Below, piece by piece: positions 43,480-54,889 of a DNA stretch of 64,000 nt (position 1 is its first letter; every line of letters starts with the position of its first letter). This DNA is from Piezodorus guildinii (taxonomy: Eukaryota > Arthropoda > Insecta > Hemiptera > Pentatomidae): assembly GCA_023052935.1 (NCBI GenBank), contig CM041292.1, positions 199,074,299-199,138,298 on the forward strand, in the 5' to 3' direction. The translations under genes and the position numbers were made by a program. Below the pieces are notes generated by a model that did no database searches, was not told the origin of the DNA, and saw only the letters and a program-made list of their open reading frames with translations.

Positions 43480-43956
43480 ATTAAATGCCGACGTTTTGAC
43501 CCACACTGTAGCTGTTAAAGCAAAAAAAAAGTTATAAGGGAAACATTACTGATATAAATTAATATGTAACAAAAAACACTATGCATTTAAATTAATATAT
43601 AATGTCATATTAGATACATGATTAAGTTTAAAAATAGGCTATTATGTTATTTAAAAAAAAAAAAGAGAAGAAAAATCTTCTTTTTTTTTTATTTTTAATA
43701 TCCTTAGCCCGTCAATTTTTATCTTTTTTAAGTAGAAACAGATTTTCTCTATTCGAGTTAACAGTATATCATACAGTATGACAGTAAAAATAAATTACTC
43801 ATTTAATTTTCAACTGTTTTCTACGATGAAAAATTTAATGTTTATTCTTATATATATATATATAAACACACATACCACTACAGCATTAATTTATCTATTG
43901 TTTCAGCCCTGAAAAATAAGACTTCCGAAGTAGGTCAAAACGTCGGCATTAAATAA
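43480..43956. repeat. Short-arm inverted-repeat element with hammerhead-like motif
   Basis: Arms of about 25 bp (TTAAATGCCGACGTTTTGACCC at 43480-43502 and its complement at 43932-43954) bracket about 430 bp of AT-rich sequence. The interior includes 'cccgtcaatttttat' and a TA tract. The layout echoes the element at 22639-23367, although the arms are shorter and I found no TSD. Confidence 0.55.
43906..43948 (+). ncRNA. Hammerhead-like motif, decayed core
   Basis: GCC, CTGAAAA (43909-43915), a stem with GACT pairing to GGTC, AAAACGTC, GGC. Stem I (GCC/GGC) and ACGTC are preserved, but the invariant G of CTGANGA and the G of GAAA are both A, so it should be inactive. Confidence 0.3.
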
Positions 43957-44031
43957 TTAGAACTAAATGTTGTTTTTTCTCAACTAACTTTAACCAAACT
44001 TTTTTTTTTTTGTTTTTGTGTATAGCTAAAT

Positions 44032-44939
44032 TTTTACTTTCACTTACTATATATAGTAAGGGGAAGTATTGCGATCGTGAAAATTTTCGAATTCCAGTTT
44101 TCAACGGAAATACACTTTTTAGGGTCCCCTGAGTCCAAATAACCAAGTCCCGCAAAAAGGTCTGTGTGTGTGTGTGTGTGTGTGGTAACTCCCGGGCGGA
44201 AACGGTAAGTCCTATGAAACTGAAATTTCATATTTAAGACAACTATACGCCCGAGACGTGACAAAACTTTTTTCATCAAAATGAGCCTACCAGAAGAGGC
44301 ACTTTATACCATGCATTTTGCACCTTTTTTCAATTTTCTCGAAATCGGTTCCGACGATTTCGATTAAACTCCCTATTTCGATGTAAAATTTAATGGGCTT
44401 TAATATCATGTAGGTTGAATTTGGATAAAAATGGTCTGACAGGGCTTAAATGCCGATATTTTAAATTGTCTTCCCTAAAGTACCTTTAATTTTGTAGATT
44501 CAATAATAATAACTAGATTATCTTGTTAACGCTGATGAAAAACCGGTAAATATATAAATTGAATAAATTCGATACCCAACTAAAGGAGAAAACAGAAAAA
44601 ATATTTTTTTAATGCAATTTTTCGTTTTTGAACATAAGAGCAGTAACATACATGTATGACATACCGTTGGAAAGCTAAAGATTTTAGAAAAAATATCATC
44701 CCATTTACAAGATTTTAAAAGTTAATAGAGAGTGATGAAATGAACATAAAACTAACTGATTATTTTAGATAATAATATAATAGATTTTTTAATGAAACAC
44801 ATGTTTTTATAGAAATTTAATTTAATTAATTCCTTAATAGTTTCACATATTTTTATCTTTAACTGTACTTGAAAACTCTTTCATTGATTTTAAAAATGGT
44901 GGTAAGTGAAAGTCGTGTGTTGCCCGCACCAGATTTTTT
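44032..44939 (-). mobile_element. F900 repeat copy, full length, well preserved
   Basis: 908 bp with both termini: hairpin end ACTTTCACTTACTATATATAGTAAGGGGAAGT and, at right, GGTAAGTGAAAGTCGTGTGT with GCCCGCACCAGATTTTTT. A TG tract at 44161-44183 is longer than in other copies. No coding capacity. Good reference copy for the family. Confidence 0.93.
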
Positions 44940-44944
44940 ACCTT

Positions 44945-45835
44945 ATAATGGACTAACATTCAGATGTTAATAATATAAACATATCAAACTGGTTTTAGAT
45001 TGTATTATCACATTACGGATATTCTGCTTAATTTCGCCTAGGATTATATTAAAACCTATTCAATACATATCACAGGCTATTTTGATGGCTATATCAATCG
45101 GTAGTAAAATGATCAGATCCCGCTTACAAGGACAATTATTGCAAAGGATGTAGCAACCGCGTCAAGTTCAAGGCTACACTTTTGAGCGTTCATATAGACT
45201 ACTCGCCACCGCGCTACATCTTGTAAGCACTACCTACCTTACGAAACGATTATTTAATTAACAGCTTATTACTTTTTTAATTAAATAAAACTAAAAATAT
45301 TATTGAAACACAATTTATTTACTTTTTCTTGAAAAAAACAAAAACAAAAAACATACAAAAAGGACAAAAAATATATAACAAATATAATAGTGATATAAAT
45401 ATATATGTAAGAATAAACATTTACCGATAAATTAAAAATACATAAAATAAAATAAAAAAGTTATGACCAGGAAAATTAGCAATATTGAATAATTTAATAT
45501 TAAAATTATAAAAAATGGTTATGTAATCATAGATATAAGATTAATTTAAAAAAGGAAAATAAAATAACAATGGACGTGTTGAGGTAATGAGGAATAAATT
45601 ATCTTTCCTATTACTTATATACAACCCGTCAATTTTTATAATTTGTATTATTCTTTATGTCAATTTCAATACGCTTCCTTTTTCAACTTAACAATATATA
45701 TATTTAAAACAATATATTACAAGAAGTGCGGATGAATAGTATACAATTGTTAAAAATACTCTTAAGACCAGATCGGAAGTTAATTAGTGATACCGTCTTT
45801 AGTTTACCACACTACTAATACTAATATACAACGAT
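44945..45835. other. Unassigned AT-rich spacer
   Basis: A less AT-rich patch at 45110-45250 carries no motif I know. Confidence 0.45.
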
Positions 45836-45837
45836 GT

Positions 45838-45905
45838 CAACTGTGGAGAAGTGGCTAGCACAACAGCTTTATACGGCGTAGGTTGGGGGTTTAAAAGTAC
45901 CATGA
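45838..45905 (+). repeat. Degenerate SINE-A head
   Basis: 'AGTGGCTAGCACAACAGC' and the following 45 bp align with the SINE-A tRNA-like head; the B box is eroded (GGGGGTTTAAAAG). Confidence 0.5.
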
Positions 45906-45909
45906 ACCA

Positions 45910-46750
45910 ACTAATTCCAAAAGTTGAATAAATTTCAATTGTTAGGGAAACTGAAAGTAGAATAAAGGCACCAAATTGCTGACACTACCTTAATTATTGA
46001 CATGCTCATTCTACCTTGAAAATAGTTAACTAGTAATTCAGAAATGGCGGGCATCCGTCGGAAATAACTGTGGCTTTTAATTAACATTAAAAAAAAAGTT
46101 TGTAAATAAATTACGAAGTTAAGATAACATTTGATTGCATAAATGAGCAAAAAAATTAAACGATAAACCACCTAACGCAATAAATAGTTATTAGCCATAA
46201 AATGTATTTATTCTTTGTACAAACCACCACTAACTAACTACTTGAATTAATTTTACAAAGGATATTTCTAAATAAGGAATTTAATGGGTAGTTTCATCTT
46301 TATCCTATAAATATTAATTTACAGCTTTCTAAAGAGGGCCATCTCCGATGGATGGAGGTCGAAGCCTGGAACAATGTAACTTCCACACAGAAGGAAGAAA
46401 TCTAACGGACCAATAAATTCTCCTTTTGTCAACAGGAGAATAATCAAGAGAGAGTCAGAAGCGAGGTCAATGACTCCCCACCGTGTCATTCGGCAAGTCT
46501 TTCAAAACGCATAAAATACATAATCAAAAACAATATTTGTATAAGACTTTCTTTAGAAAAAAATTATATAATACATATGAACATTAAAGGTAATTTTATG
46601 AAATTAATACACACAGTAATACGAAGCAGCGAGGAAAAAAATAGGTCAAAAGAAGCAAGAATATGAGCAGTGCGATGGAAGGGAAAATACATTCGTATTA
46701 AATTAGTTTAAAAAAATTGGATGGAATAAATTAAATTAAAAAAAAAATGG
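45910..46750. other. Unassigned AT-rich spacer
   Basis: Patch 46325-46510 is less AT-rich but unrecognised. Confidence 0.45.
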
Positions 46751-46754
46751 TGAG

Positions 46755-47306
46755 AATTTTCACTTACGTCCGTTATTAAAATCAATTTAAGAATGTTATG
46801 TACAATGTAATGCGTAACATATAAAAGAAATAATTAAATATTTACATATTTCATTTACATACATATTTTATATACGCTGAATTAAATAATCAACTGTATT
46901 ATTATCTACAACAGTCAATAGGTTTTGTCCGCTATTCACCACTCTCCAATATCTTTTACAACTTTCTGTATAAGATAATATTTTTAAAGAAATACTTCAG
47001 CATTTATACTGTATACTATACATATATATTTCTGGTCTTATATAAAAATTGTATATAATAAACAAATATTTATGCTATTTTCTCCTTTAGTTGGATATAG
47101 AATTAGTTCAACTTATAAATTTACTAGTTTTTTTTTTATTATCATAGCTGGCAAGATGAGATGGTAATTTTTTTCAATCTACAAAATTAAAGGTACATTA
47201 AAGACAGAAAAATTATAATTTCGGCATTAAAACCCTGTCAGACTATTTCAATCAGAATAAAACCTATATGATATTGAATTTTACATCGATATAACGAGTT
47301 TGATCA
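46755..47306 (+). mobile_element. F900 repeat, truncated copy
   Basis: Contains the 'ttcacttac' subterminal block at left and family sequence through 'aaattaaaggtac' and 'ccctgtcagactatttcaat' to 'tttacatcgatataacgag', then stops; the hairpin-end third is missing. Confidence 0.8.
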
Positions 47307-47309
47307 CAG

Positions 47310-48618
47310 AGCATTAATTCATTATATTCTATGAAGAAAAATTCCAATTTAACGAATACTATAGCTTACGGATATAATTAAAGGATATTTATTTGAATCA
47401 AATTTACTATTTAATTATGTCATGAAACTTATTGGATTTTCGATAATATGACCATAAAAATAATCGGAGCATAGCAAGAAAGTATTGTTATAAAATCAGA
47501 GTGAAAATTAAAATATAAAAGGCACCACGCAACATTATACGTTGTTAATTAAGTAACCAGTTGAATACATGCACCTAATGATACAATCGAATATTTTTAT
47601 GGTAATAAATTTTAAATTATAAAAGTAATTATATTATGGATTTAACGACTATTCTCATATGTTTCCAATAATGGACTTTATGTTCAAAAGAAATTCAAGT
47701 TTTGGACCCAATTCGGCCACTCTGAGAGCCGTTGGAAGTGGTCGGGGACTAGCGCTGACAAGTGTAATACGAAGGCTCGGAGAACCCAAATGTTTTTGTA
47801 AGATCAATTGTTTTTAGTTTAAGCAAGCGCCAGCAGCAAAAACTGAAATGAAACTTGACACTCTCAGGGTTCTAAAGGATACTAACAAAATAAAATCTCC
47901 TACATTTGTCGCAAAAACTTGTGATTTCAATTTAAGCTTTTAAAATTCATAAACTTGCAGGACGAATTTCTTATTTTCAAAATAGCTAAAACTTTAACTG
48001 GAGCTACAGAAATTTATACAAGTTTCAAATTCTACTGCATCAAATAAAAATAAAAAGTGAAATTTGAGTTATGACGTTGCAGAGAATGAGCGTTTTAAAG
48101 AACATTCCAATAATGCCGTTGTTCATTTTTCAAAACCTAAATGAAGACTACAAAACAGTTTATACAAGAAGTACGGAATTGCAGAACCTCAATACGCGAT
48201 GTATTTTGGAAGTTTTGGGCGAAGAGAAATATTGTACCTAAGTTACTAAAATATCGAAAACAGGTACTTGGGAAGGACCAACAGGATGGAGGGTCTACAC
48301 CCTAGGTAGTGGTTTCTAAACAGCAATTGGCCTTTCTCAACATCCTTCAACACTTAGTGAACTCTCCCTTAATAAAAGTCATGCGAATTGAAAACCAACC
48401 AAATAAATAAATTTAAGATACCTGCGGGTGGATCTATGGCTTAAATATAAAAAAAAGTGCTGCATAAAAGTCAAGAAATTTGTAACATTTAATTGACCTG
48501 CGTTTAGTCGATGTTAATGTCAAGATTGGAGGATTATCCAACATATATCAGTTTAAAAATAATAGGTCTAGTGGTTTCAGTAATCGAGGAATCCAATGTT
48601 GTTGTTTTTTTTAAAGTA
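47310..48618. other. Unassigned AT-rich spacer
   Basis: GC-richer patch at 47700-47790 with no known motif. No gene recognised. Confidence 0.45.
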
Positions 48619-48620
48619 CA

Positions 48621-49161
48621 TTAGGTTGTAAATTAAGTTCGCAGCGTCTTTAATATTTCAATTTAATCCTCTCTGTTTACAAATTCATGTTTACTTGGTC
48701 AATATAGACTACATATTCTAAAAATGGATTAGTTAAGATGCTTTTATGCATCAGTTTAAATCAAGATTCCTTATCTTAAGTGGCTTGCTCAAAATGAAGA
48801 GAGAAAAAAACATTTAATGATTTTTTCATTTCCGAAAAGAAAAGTTCCGTACACAGACGGTTAAAAAAATTTGCAGTGTGTAACTTTATGATGTAATTTA
48901 TGTAATCATGTAAGATGTCTAAGGAGAAAGCACCGTCCGTAAGTGGTTTGCTCGGTTCAGAACCAGAAATCGAGACTTGAAAGACGCGAAACTCTCGGAT
49001 CGTCCTTCATCCACTGGAAGGAAGGAGGGAATCAAAAGAATCCCTGAAAGATGGCAACATGTAATAGAAAAAAATAATTGATTAATAATATTTACAAGAA
49101 TGTGTACTTATCATTGAAATGAGCATTAAAAAAAAATTCAAGAACTTATTTTATAACCCAA
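48621..49161 (+). mobile_element. Heavily deleted mariner, second subfamily
   Basis: 541 bp. Left end TTAGGTTGTAAATTAAGTTC and right end, read in reverse, TTGGGTTATAAAATAAGTTC; TA follows the right end (49162-49163), while the left flank reads CA. The interior has a fused transposase remnant. The ends differ from the two other mariners, so it is a separate subfamily. Confidence 0.78.
48923..49081 (+). pseudogene. Mariner transposase HTH fused to C-terminal end by deletion
   Basis: In one frame: GESTVRKWFARFRTRNRD, LKDAKLSDRPS, then directly KEGIKRIPERWQHVIEKNN and a stop. The first part is the mariner recognition helix with the RPS linker; the last part is the extreme C-terminus of mariner transposases. 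Everything between, including all three catalytic aspartates, is gone, yet the frame stays open across the junction. About 50 residues. Confidence 0.78.
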
Positions 49162-49425
49162 TATTATTAAAAATAGTTCATTAGGATGTGTAAAAAAGAC
49201 TGAATATGATGAGAGAACGGTTGGAAGCAATATGACATAGCAGAGGATATAAGATTGCTAACTGGGGAAGCAGAGGTCCAGGTGAATTATTCTCATTAAG
49301 TTCACCAGATATAGCTCGCCCTACTTAAAGTTTAGCACTTTCAGCAAAGCCGCGACAAATGTCAAATGTTTCAATCACAACAGATTTCTTTTCAATATTC
49401 TGAATTAAACAAAATACTGATTACC

Positions 49426-50570
49426 TTTTTACTTTCACTTACTATATATAGTAAGGGAAAGTATTGCGATCGTGAAAATTTTCGAATTCCAGTTTTCAAC
49501 GGAAATACACGTTTTAGGGTCCTCTGAGTCCAAATAACCAAGTCCCGCGAAAAGGTATGTGTGTGTGTGGTAACTACCGGGCGGAAACGGTGAATCCTAT
49601 GAAACTAAAATTTCATATTTAAGACAAATACACGCCCGAGACGTTACAAAACCTTTTTCATCAAAATGAGCTTACCAGAAGAGCCACATTATACCATGCA
49701 TTTAGCACCTTTTATCGATTTTATCGAAAACGGTTCCGACGATTTTTATTAAACTCGCTATATCGATGTAACATTGAATAGGCTTTAATATCAAGCAGGT
49801 TTCATTCTGATTAAAATGGTCTGACAGGGCTTAAATGCCGATATTTTAAATTTCCTTTCCCTAAAGCATCTTTAATTTTGTTGATTCTATAAAAATAACT
49901 ATATTATCTAGTTACCACTGATGAAAAACAGGTAAATATATAAATTGAATGAATTCGATACCCAACTAAAGGAGAAAACAGAAAAAATATTTTTTTAACG
50001 CAATTTTTCGTTTTTGAACATAAGAACAGTAATATACATGTATGATTTACCGTTGGAAAGTTAATAGAGAGCGATGAAAAGCCGATAAACCCAACTGATT
50101 ATTTTAGATAATAATATAATAGTTTTTTTTAATAAAACACATGTTTCTATAGAATTTCAATTTAATTAATTCTTAAATAGTTTAACGTATTTTTATCTTT
50201 AACTGTATTTGAAAGAGCCACCTTATACAATGCATTTTGTACCTTTTTACGATTTCCTTAAAAACAGATCTAACGATTTTGATTAAACTCCCTATTTCGA
50301 TATAAAATTTATGGACTTTAATATGATGTAGGTTTCAGTCTGATTGAAATTGTCTTACAGGGCTTAAATAATGCCGGTATTTTAACCTTTCTTCCTCTAA
50401 AGTACCTTTAATTTTGTACACTTAAAAATGACATATTCTATAGAAATTCAATTTTATCAATTCTTTAATGGTTTCACTCATTTTTATCTCTAACTGTATT
50501 TAAAAATTATTTAGTTGATTATAAAAACGGAGGTAAGCGAAAGTCCTGTGTTGTCCGCACCAGATTTTTT
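49426..50570 (-). mobile_element. F900 repeat, composite copy with internal duplication
   Basis: Starts with a normal hairpin end and runs to about 50213. It then repeats from the middle of the element (the 'gccaccttatac.atgcattttg' block at 50217, first seen near 49681) and finishes with the normal end (GGTAAGCGAAAGTCCTGTGT, CGCACCAGATTTTTTT). The second pass also has an internal deletion. It looks like recombination between two copies. Confidence 0.85.
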
Positions 50571-50751
50571 TAAAGTAATATTCGATGTTATACGAATCTA
50601 TTTAAAAAACATTTATGCCTCATGAACTCTCACAAGACCTCGAACTCACGAATTGTCACTTGCCTCTCCTCTCACAGTGTGGTGTAGCGCGGCCTTAAAT
50701 AAGACAAATAGTAATATGACCGAATAGAGTTTTTGAAAAAAATGAAAGGGG

Positions 50752-50905
50752 CCTTAGCGAGTACCTGACATCGCACAGAGTCACCAGTTTACGTTCCCTA
50801 CGAAGGACGGCACGAAAAAGTTGTTAAATATCTTAAAACCTTAGGGTTTCCTGCCGGGTTTGAACCCGATACCCTGGACCTAGAAGGCTATTATGCTGGC
50901 CACAT
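50752..50905 (-). mobile_element. SINE-A, diverged copy
   Basis: Minus-strand copy with a B box GGGTTCAAACCC (50859-50871 region) and parts of the body; the 3' half is missing. An 89-codon frame starting inside it at 50893 has no recognisable motif. Confidence 0.72.
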
Positions 50906-51192
50906 TCATTGGACCAGATATAAATATGCTAACCGTTGGACAGATGCTACTATATATACAGACGGAACTAACTACCCCAAGAGTGGAGGAGAGCGATAGA
51001 GCCCACGGCCTTGACCCTCATTTCCAATCCCTGCCCTCGCCAGGCTTCAAGGCTAGTTCTTTCCCAACCGATTCATTCACATCCGATAGGCGCCAAATAC
51101 TAGCTCCTTCTACCTCAAGCTACGGCTCAGGGTATCTTCACAATAACCTCACATCTACATGAAATAGCATTCATTCCATAATTACCAAGCTA

Positions 51193-51245
51193 GATAGATA
51201 GATTTTATTGTCTTAGGGTCTCAGGCCATTTCTTACAGACAAAAT
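51193..51245 (-). mobile_element. CR1-like LINE 3' terminus with (CTAT)n tail
   Basis: On the minus strand: 'ggcctgagaccctaagacaataaaatct' then a short ATCT tandem. The layout (GGCC..GA.CCC..A.AATAAAA plus microsatellite) matches the other CR1 termini here. Coding sequence further upstream (to about 51640) is not convincing. Confidence 0.55.
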
Positions 51246-51249
51246 TATG

Positions 51250-52780
51250 AATTTTTCACATAGATATGTGCTTATTACTACAGATATACAAAGCTTATAC
51301 CTTAAAATTTCAATAATATTCATAAGAATAGTGTTTTTATACTAAAACAACTGATTTTTTGTCTTATTTTTTTTCAAATTTTTTGAATAATATAAAGGGA
51401 AACTCTGAAGGAAAAGATAGGGAGAAGAAATGATAATACTGAAGTAAAAGTGATCTCAGGAAAGGGAAAATCAACTAATTTTCTTAGAGTTGAAAGCTGT
51501 AAGGTGCACAAAGTCTCCGTCTAAAAATAGTCGAATGCATGTCCTACGAAAGGAGGATGCGAACCTGGCCTCAACCGGAAGCATACATACAGAAGAAAAA
51601 TCTCGTGCATACAGCAAGCAACGTACAGTTTATCTCTTAATTTAAACGTTTTTAATATAAGTCAAAGATGAACAATCTAGTAGGCGCAACAATCGACTCA
51701 TTTTCCGTCTTAAAATGAACTTACAAAATAACTTTAAGTTGAATGAAAGTAAAAACACAATTGGGACGATGATCTCCATAAATAAAAGTATTATATCCAT
51801 TCTAGGAAATTTTACAGGAATCACGACTATATTATTAAACTAGCTAATTTGATTATTTTCTCATTAAAATAATTTTTTTTTTTTTTTTTTACTATATTCA
51901 GCTTTATAAAAGCTTCACATAATTTAGTATAATTTACTGATTAATAATAGCAATAGAAAATAAAAATCTCAAATTATAGTAAACCACTGGGTTCACAAAG
52001 ACATTTTCAAGCCCGTAATTGTAAGTTAGTATATTTAATTATTGTATTTATTATGAGTACAGTAGTAAATATCAATAAAATGTTTAGAAAAAACAATATA
52101 GTAAGGCACTTATTATCTATGTCACAAAGGATGGAAAAGTTGTTTGGGGTGCGGTCATCAAAAAATAACCCAGGAATAACGAAAACTAAATAGTTTGTCA
52201 CTTCTTGATGACAAATTTGATTCTTTTCGTATTAAACTCTAGAAATGTTTTTTGTTTTTATTACTATATTAAAGTTATGAAATGCAATTTTTTAGTATGA
52301 TTTGGAACGAAATTCAATCTGTAACTGAGTACCTTTAGAAAATAATTGCATTTCTAAATCCCCTTTTTGAAGGACTTGAGTTTTCATTAGATAAAATCAA
52401 ATAGAAGATATAAATAAAATGAATAATGAGAATAAAAAAATTAATAAAACAAAACCATATCGTTAAAAATGTCATTTAGTACCTTTTTGGAAATCTGGCA
52501 AAAGGGATTAAGTATCATTTTCATTACAATGACAGACTTTAAATAAATGAAAGACGTCTTTAAATAAATATTATTGTGTTTAAGTTAGTGATTCATGAAT
52601 AAAGAAATACTTAGGCATTTACAATGACATTCAAAAGTTCAGAAAATCGTCCTGTAAACTTCCCATACCAATACTTAAACCCTTATGCCGAAACATCATT
52701 GATATTGCTAAGATGGAAACATTTATTTCAGTTTTAATAAACTAACGATAAACATGCCAGTGAATACAAGCATATTTGCT
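51250..52780. other. Unassigned AT-rich spacer
   Basis: No recognised features apart from a T21-type tract at 51872-51890. Confidence 0.45.
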
Positions 52781-52857
52781 TTCACCTTCCTATACATAAT
52801 ATATTTTTCGTATTCGACTTTACACCGGAAATACAGGTTTTAGGATCCTCTGAGTAC

Positions 52858-53130
52858 TAGGAGTGGGCATAATCGAACGATTGATTCCGAAAGACAAAAT
52901 GGTACAATTCCCCCCTCTATGGTTACTGAGCTTAGGTGTAAATATGCATATAATTTATGTGATGAGAAAAAAAAAAAAAAAAATCTTTAGATAATGCCCA
53001 CACCTATATATTGTTAAAAAATTGGGTTCGAATAATGATTGGTTCGTTTCTCCAGACCATACTCGATTTGTTCGAATGATTGAAATAATCGAGTGATCTG
53101 ATAATCGTCATTCTATTATGCCCACCCCTA
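52858..53130 (-). mobile_element. hAT-type MITE nested in F900, 8-bp TSD
   Basis: 273 bp, TIRs TAGGAGTGGGCATAATCGA and its partner, flanked by CTGAGTAC (52850-52857 and 53131-53138). Same family as 31030-31355 in the opposite orientation: both share the homopolymer followed by TCATCACATAAATTAT. An additional TIR-like block, 'ATAATGCCCACACCTA', lies inside at about 52994-53009, so it may be a compound copy. Confidence 0.92.
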
Positions 53131-53436
53131 CTGAGTACAAATGACCAAGTTCCGCAAGAAGGTCTGTATGAGGGTATGTGGTAAGTCTGACTCGAAAGCG
53201 ATAAGTTGTAAAAACTAAAATTTCATATTATAGGAGCGTGGTTGGAAACAAAATCGTGACACCAAAAGATCCCTTAATACTATATATTTTGCTACCTTTA
53301 CGATTTTCAGAAAAATGGCTCTAACAACGATTTTTATTATACTCGCTATAACCGTGCCAAATGGAATGAGATTAAAAATAAAATAGGTTTTAAATCTGAA
53401 TGAAACAGTATGCCAGAGCTTCAATTACGATATTTT

Positions 53437-53723
53437 GTTTGTTTATTCGTTTAACATCACTTAATGCTACTGTGGCTAATCGGACGATGCTACAGAGGAA
53501 GTCCTAAATTTTACCTATCCAGGTTTTATTAGGATAGGGATCTTTAAGGAGTACCTCACATCGCACAGGCTCGGGACCACCTTTTAACGTCCCCTCCGAA
53601 GGACGGCATAACTAAGGATTTTTTACTCCCATTAAAAAATCCTAGGGCCACCCGCAGGTTTGAACCCGCGACCTTTGGCATAAAAAGCTGTTATGCTAGC
53701 AACTACGCTATGGGTGACCCCTA
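53437..53723 (-). mobile_element. SINE-A full copy nested in F900, 10-bp TSD
   Basis: 287 bp flanked by ACGATATTTT (53427-53436 and 53724-53733). On the minus strand it has an A-box-like head, B box GGTTTGAACCC in its complement, the full body and TAAACAAAC tail. Confidence 0.93.
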
Positions 53724-53818
53724 ACGATATTTTAAAATTTCTTCTTCTAAGGTACCTCTAATTTACCAGATTCGAAAAAATAATAATTTTATGTTGTTAC
53801 AAAAAGATAAAAAACTGG

Positions 53819-53821
<3 letters not shown>

Positions 53822-53888
<67 letters not shown>
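53822..53888. repeat. (TA)n microsatellite
   Basis: Expanded within F900 sequence at a position where other copies have 'aaatatataaattg'. Frames of repeating I-Y across it are not genes. Confidence 0.92.
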
Positions 53889-53897
<9 letters not shown>

Positions 53898-54244
53898 CAT
53901 AAAATATGAAAAAAATTGATAAACTGAAAGAGAAAAGAGCAAACATACTTTTTTAGATATAATCCTTTTTCTTTTTTCAGAACATAAGAACAGCAACACA
54001 GCAATGTAATATACCGTTGGATGGCAAAAGATGTTATCTTATATGAAAACTTGTATAAAGTAATGGAGAGGGACAAAAAGCTGATAAAACTGAACGATTG
54101 TTGCAGATAATATATTCTGTTGTAGAATTTTTTTTATCTGAAACATATTCTTCCATCGAGGCTTAATGTTATAACTTTATTAAAAAGTTATTAAATTAAT
54201 TTTAACAACGGATGTAAGTTAATCGTGTCTGGCAGATTTTTTTT

Positions 54245-54888
54245 TTTTTATATCTAGGGGAAATAACGTAGCGGACTGTATCATCAAGATAGGATGTAAA
54301 CAAGTTCCTTCGTTGAAAACTTCAAACCGACCGTTAACAGCTGTACTAACAAGTTAGAGGGCAACATATGTTGTTAAGTTCTGTAGGTAAGTATTTATAA
54401 AAAAGGGAAAATGAATAAATAGAATAACAAAATTAAAAAAGAAAGGTCTTTTTGGGAGTTTAATGGCCATAAGATTTGGATCATAGGGAAAATTTAGGGA
54501 GTGGTAGGGCAATATTACATCAGCCTGCCCTACATAGGGTAGGAAAGAGGGAGGTTGGGAATAAAGGGAGGAAAGGGATTCTGGACCGCTAGCTGACTCA
54601 ACCTTGCACCATATTTCGTCATCTACACAGCTATATATAATAGCCGATATTAGATACATTAACTAATAATATATATATATGATCAAATTTAAACATAATA
54701 ATTAATCAATCATTTTAAAAAATCAAAGGATTTAGACAGATATTGGACAAATAGTCATTATTTAATCTCCAACAGACATTGCCATTACCAATGATGTTTA
54801 AAAAAACCAACAAAATGAGATCCAGTTAACTTTCGATAATAAAATAAAAGTCATATTTCATTTATCGTTCAACATTAAAAACAAAAAT
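54245..54888. other. Unassigned AT-rich spacer
   Basis: No gene or repeat recognised; patch 54530-54620 is GC-richer. Confidence 0.45.
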
Positions 54889-54889
54889 A

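Larger units (their letters stand above)
52785..54241 (-). mobile_element. F900 repeat with nested MITE, nested SINE and expanded TA tract
   Basis: A diverged F900 copy broken by two younger insertions, a hAT MITE at 52858-53130 and SINE-A at 53437-53723, plus a (TA)n expansion at 53822-53888. F900 sequence resumes on both sides of each insertion ('gagtac' / 'gagtacaaatgaccaag'; 'acgatatttt' / 'acgatattttaaaa'). The ends are eroded. Confidence 0.88.

Noticed and set aside
50893..51162. 89-codon frame
   Set aside because: Starts inside a SINE-A copy and has no motif or composition bias supporting coding.
53763..54076. Frames rich in alternating I and Y
   Set aside because: Translation of the (TA)n microsatellite.
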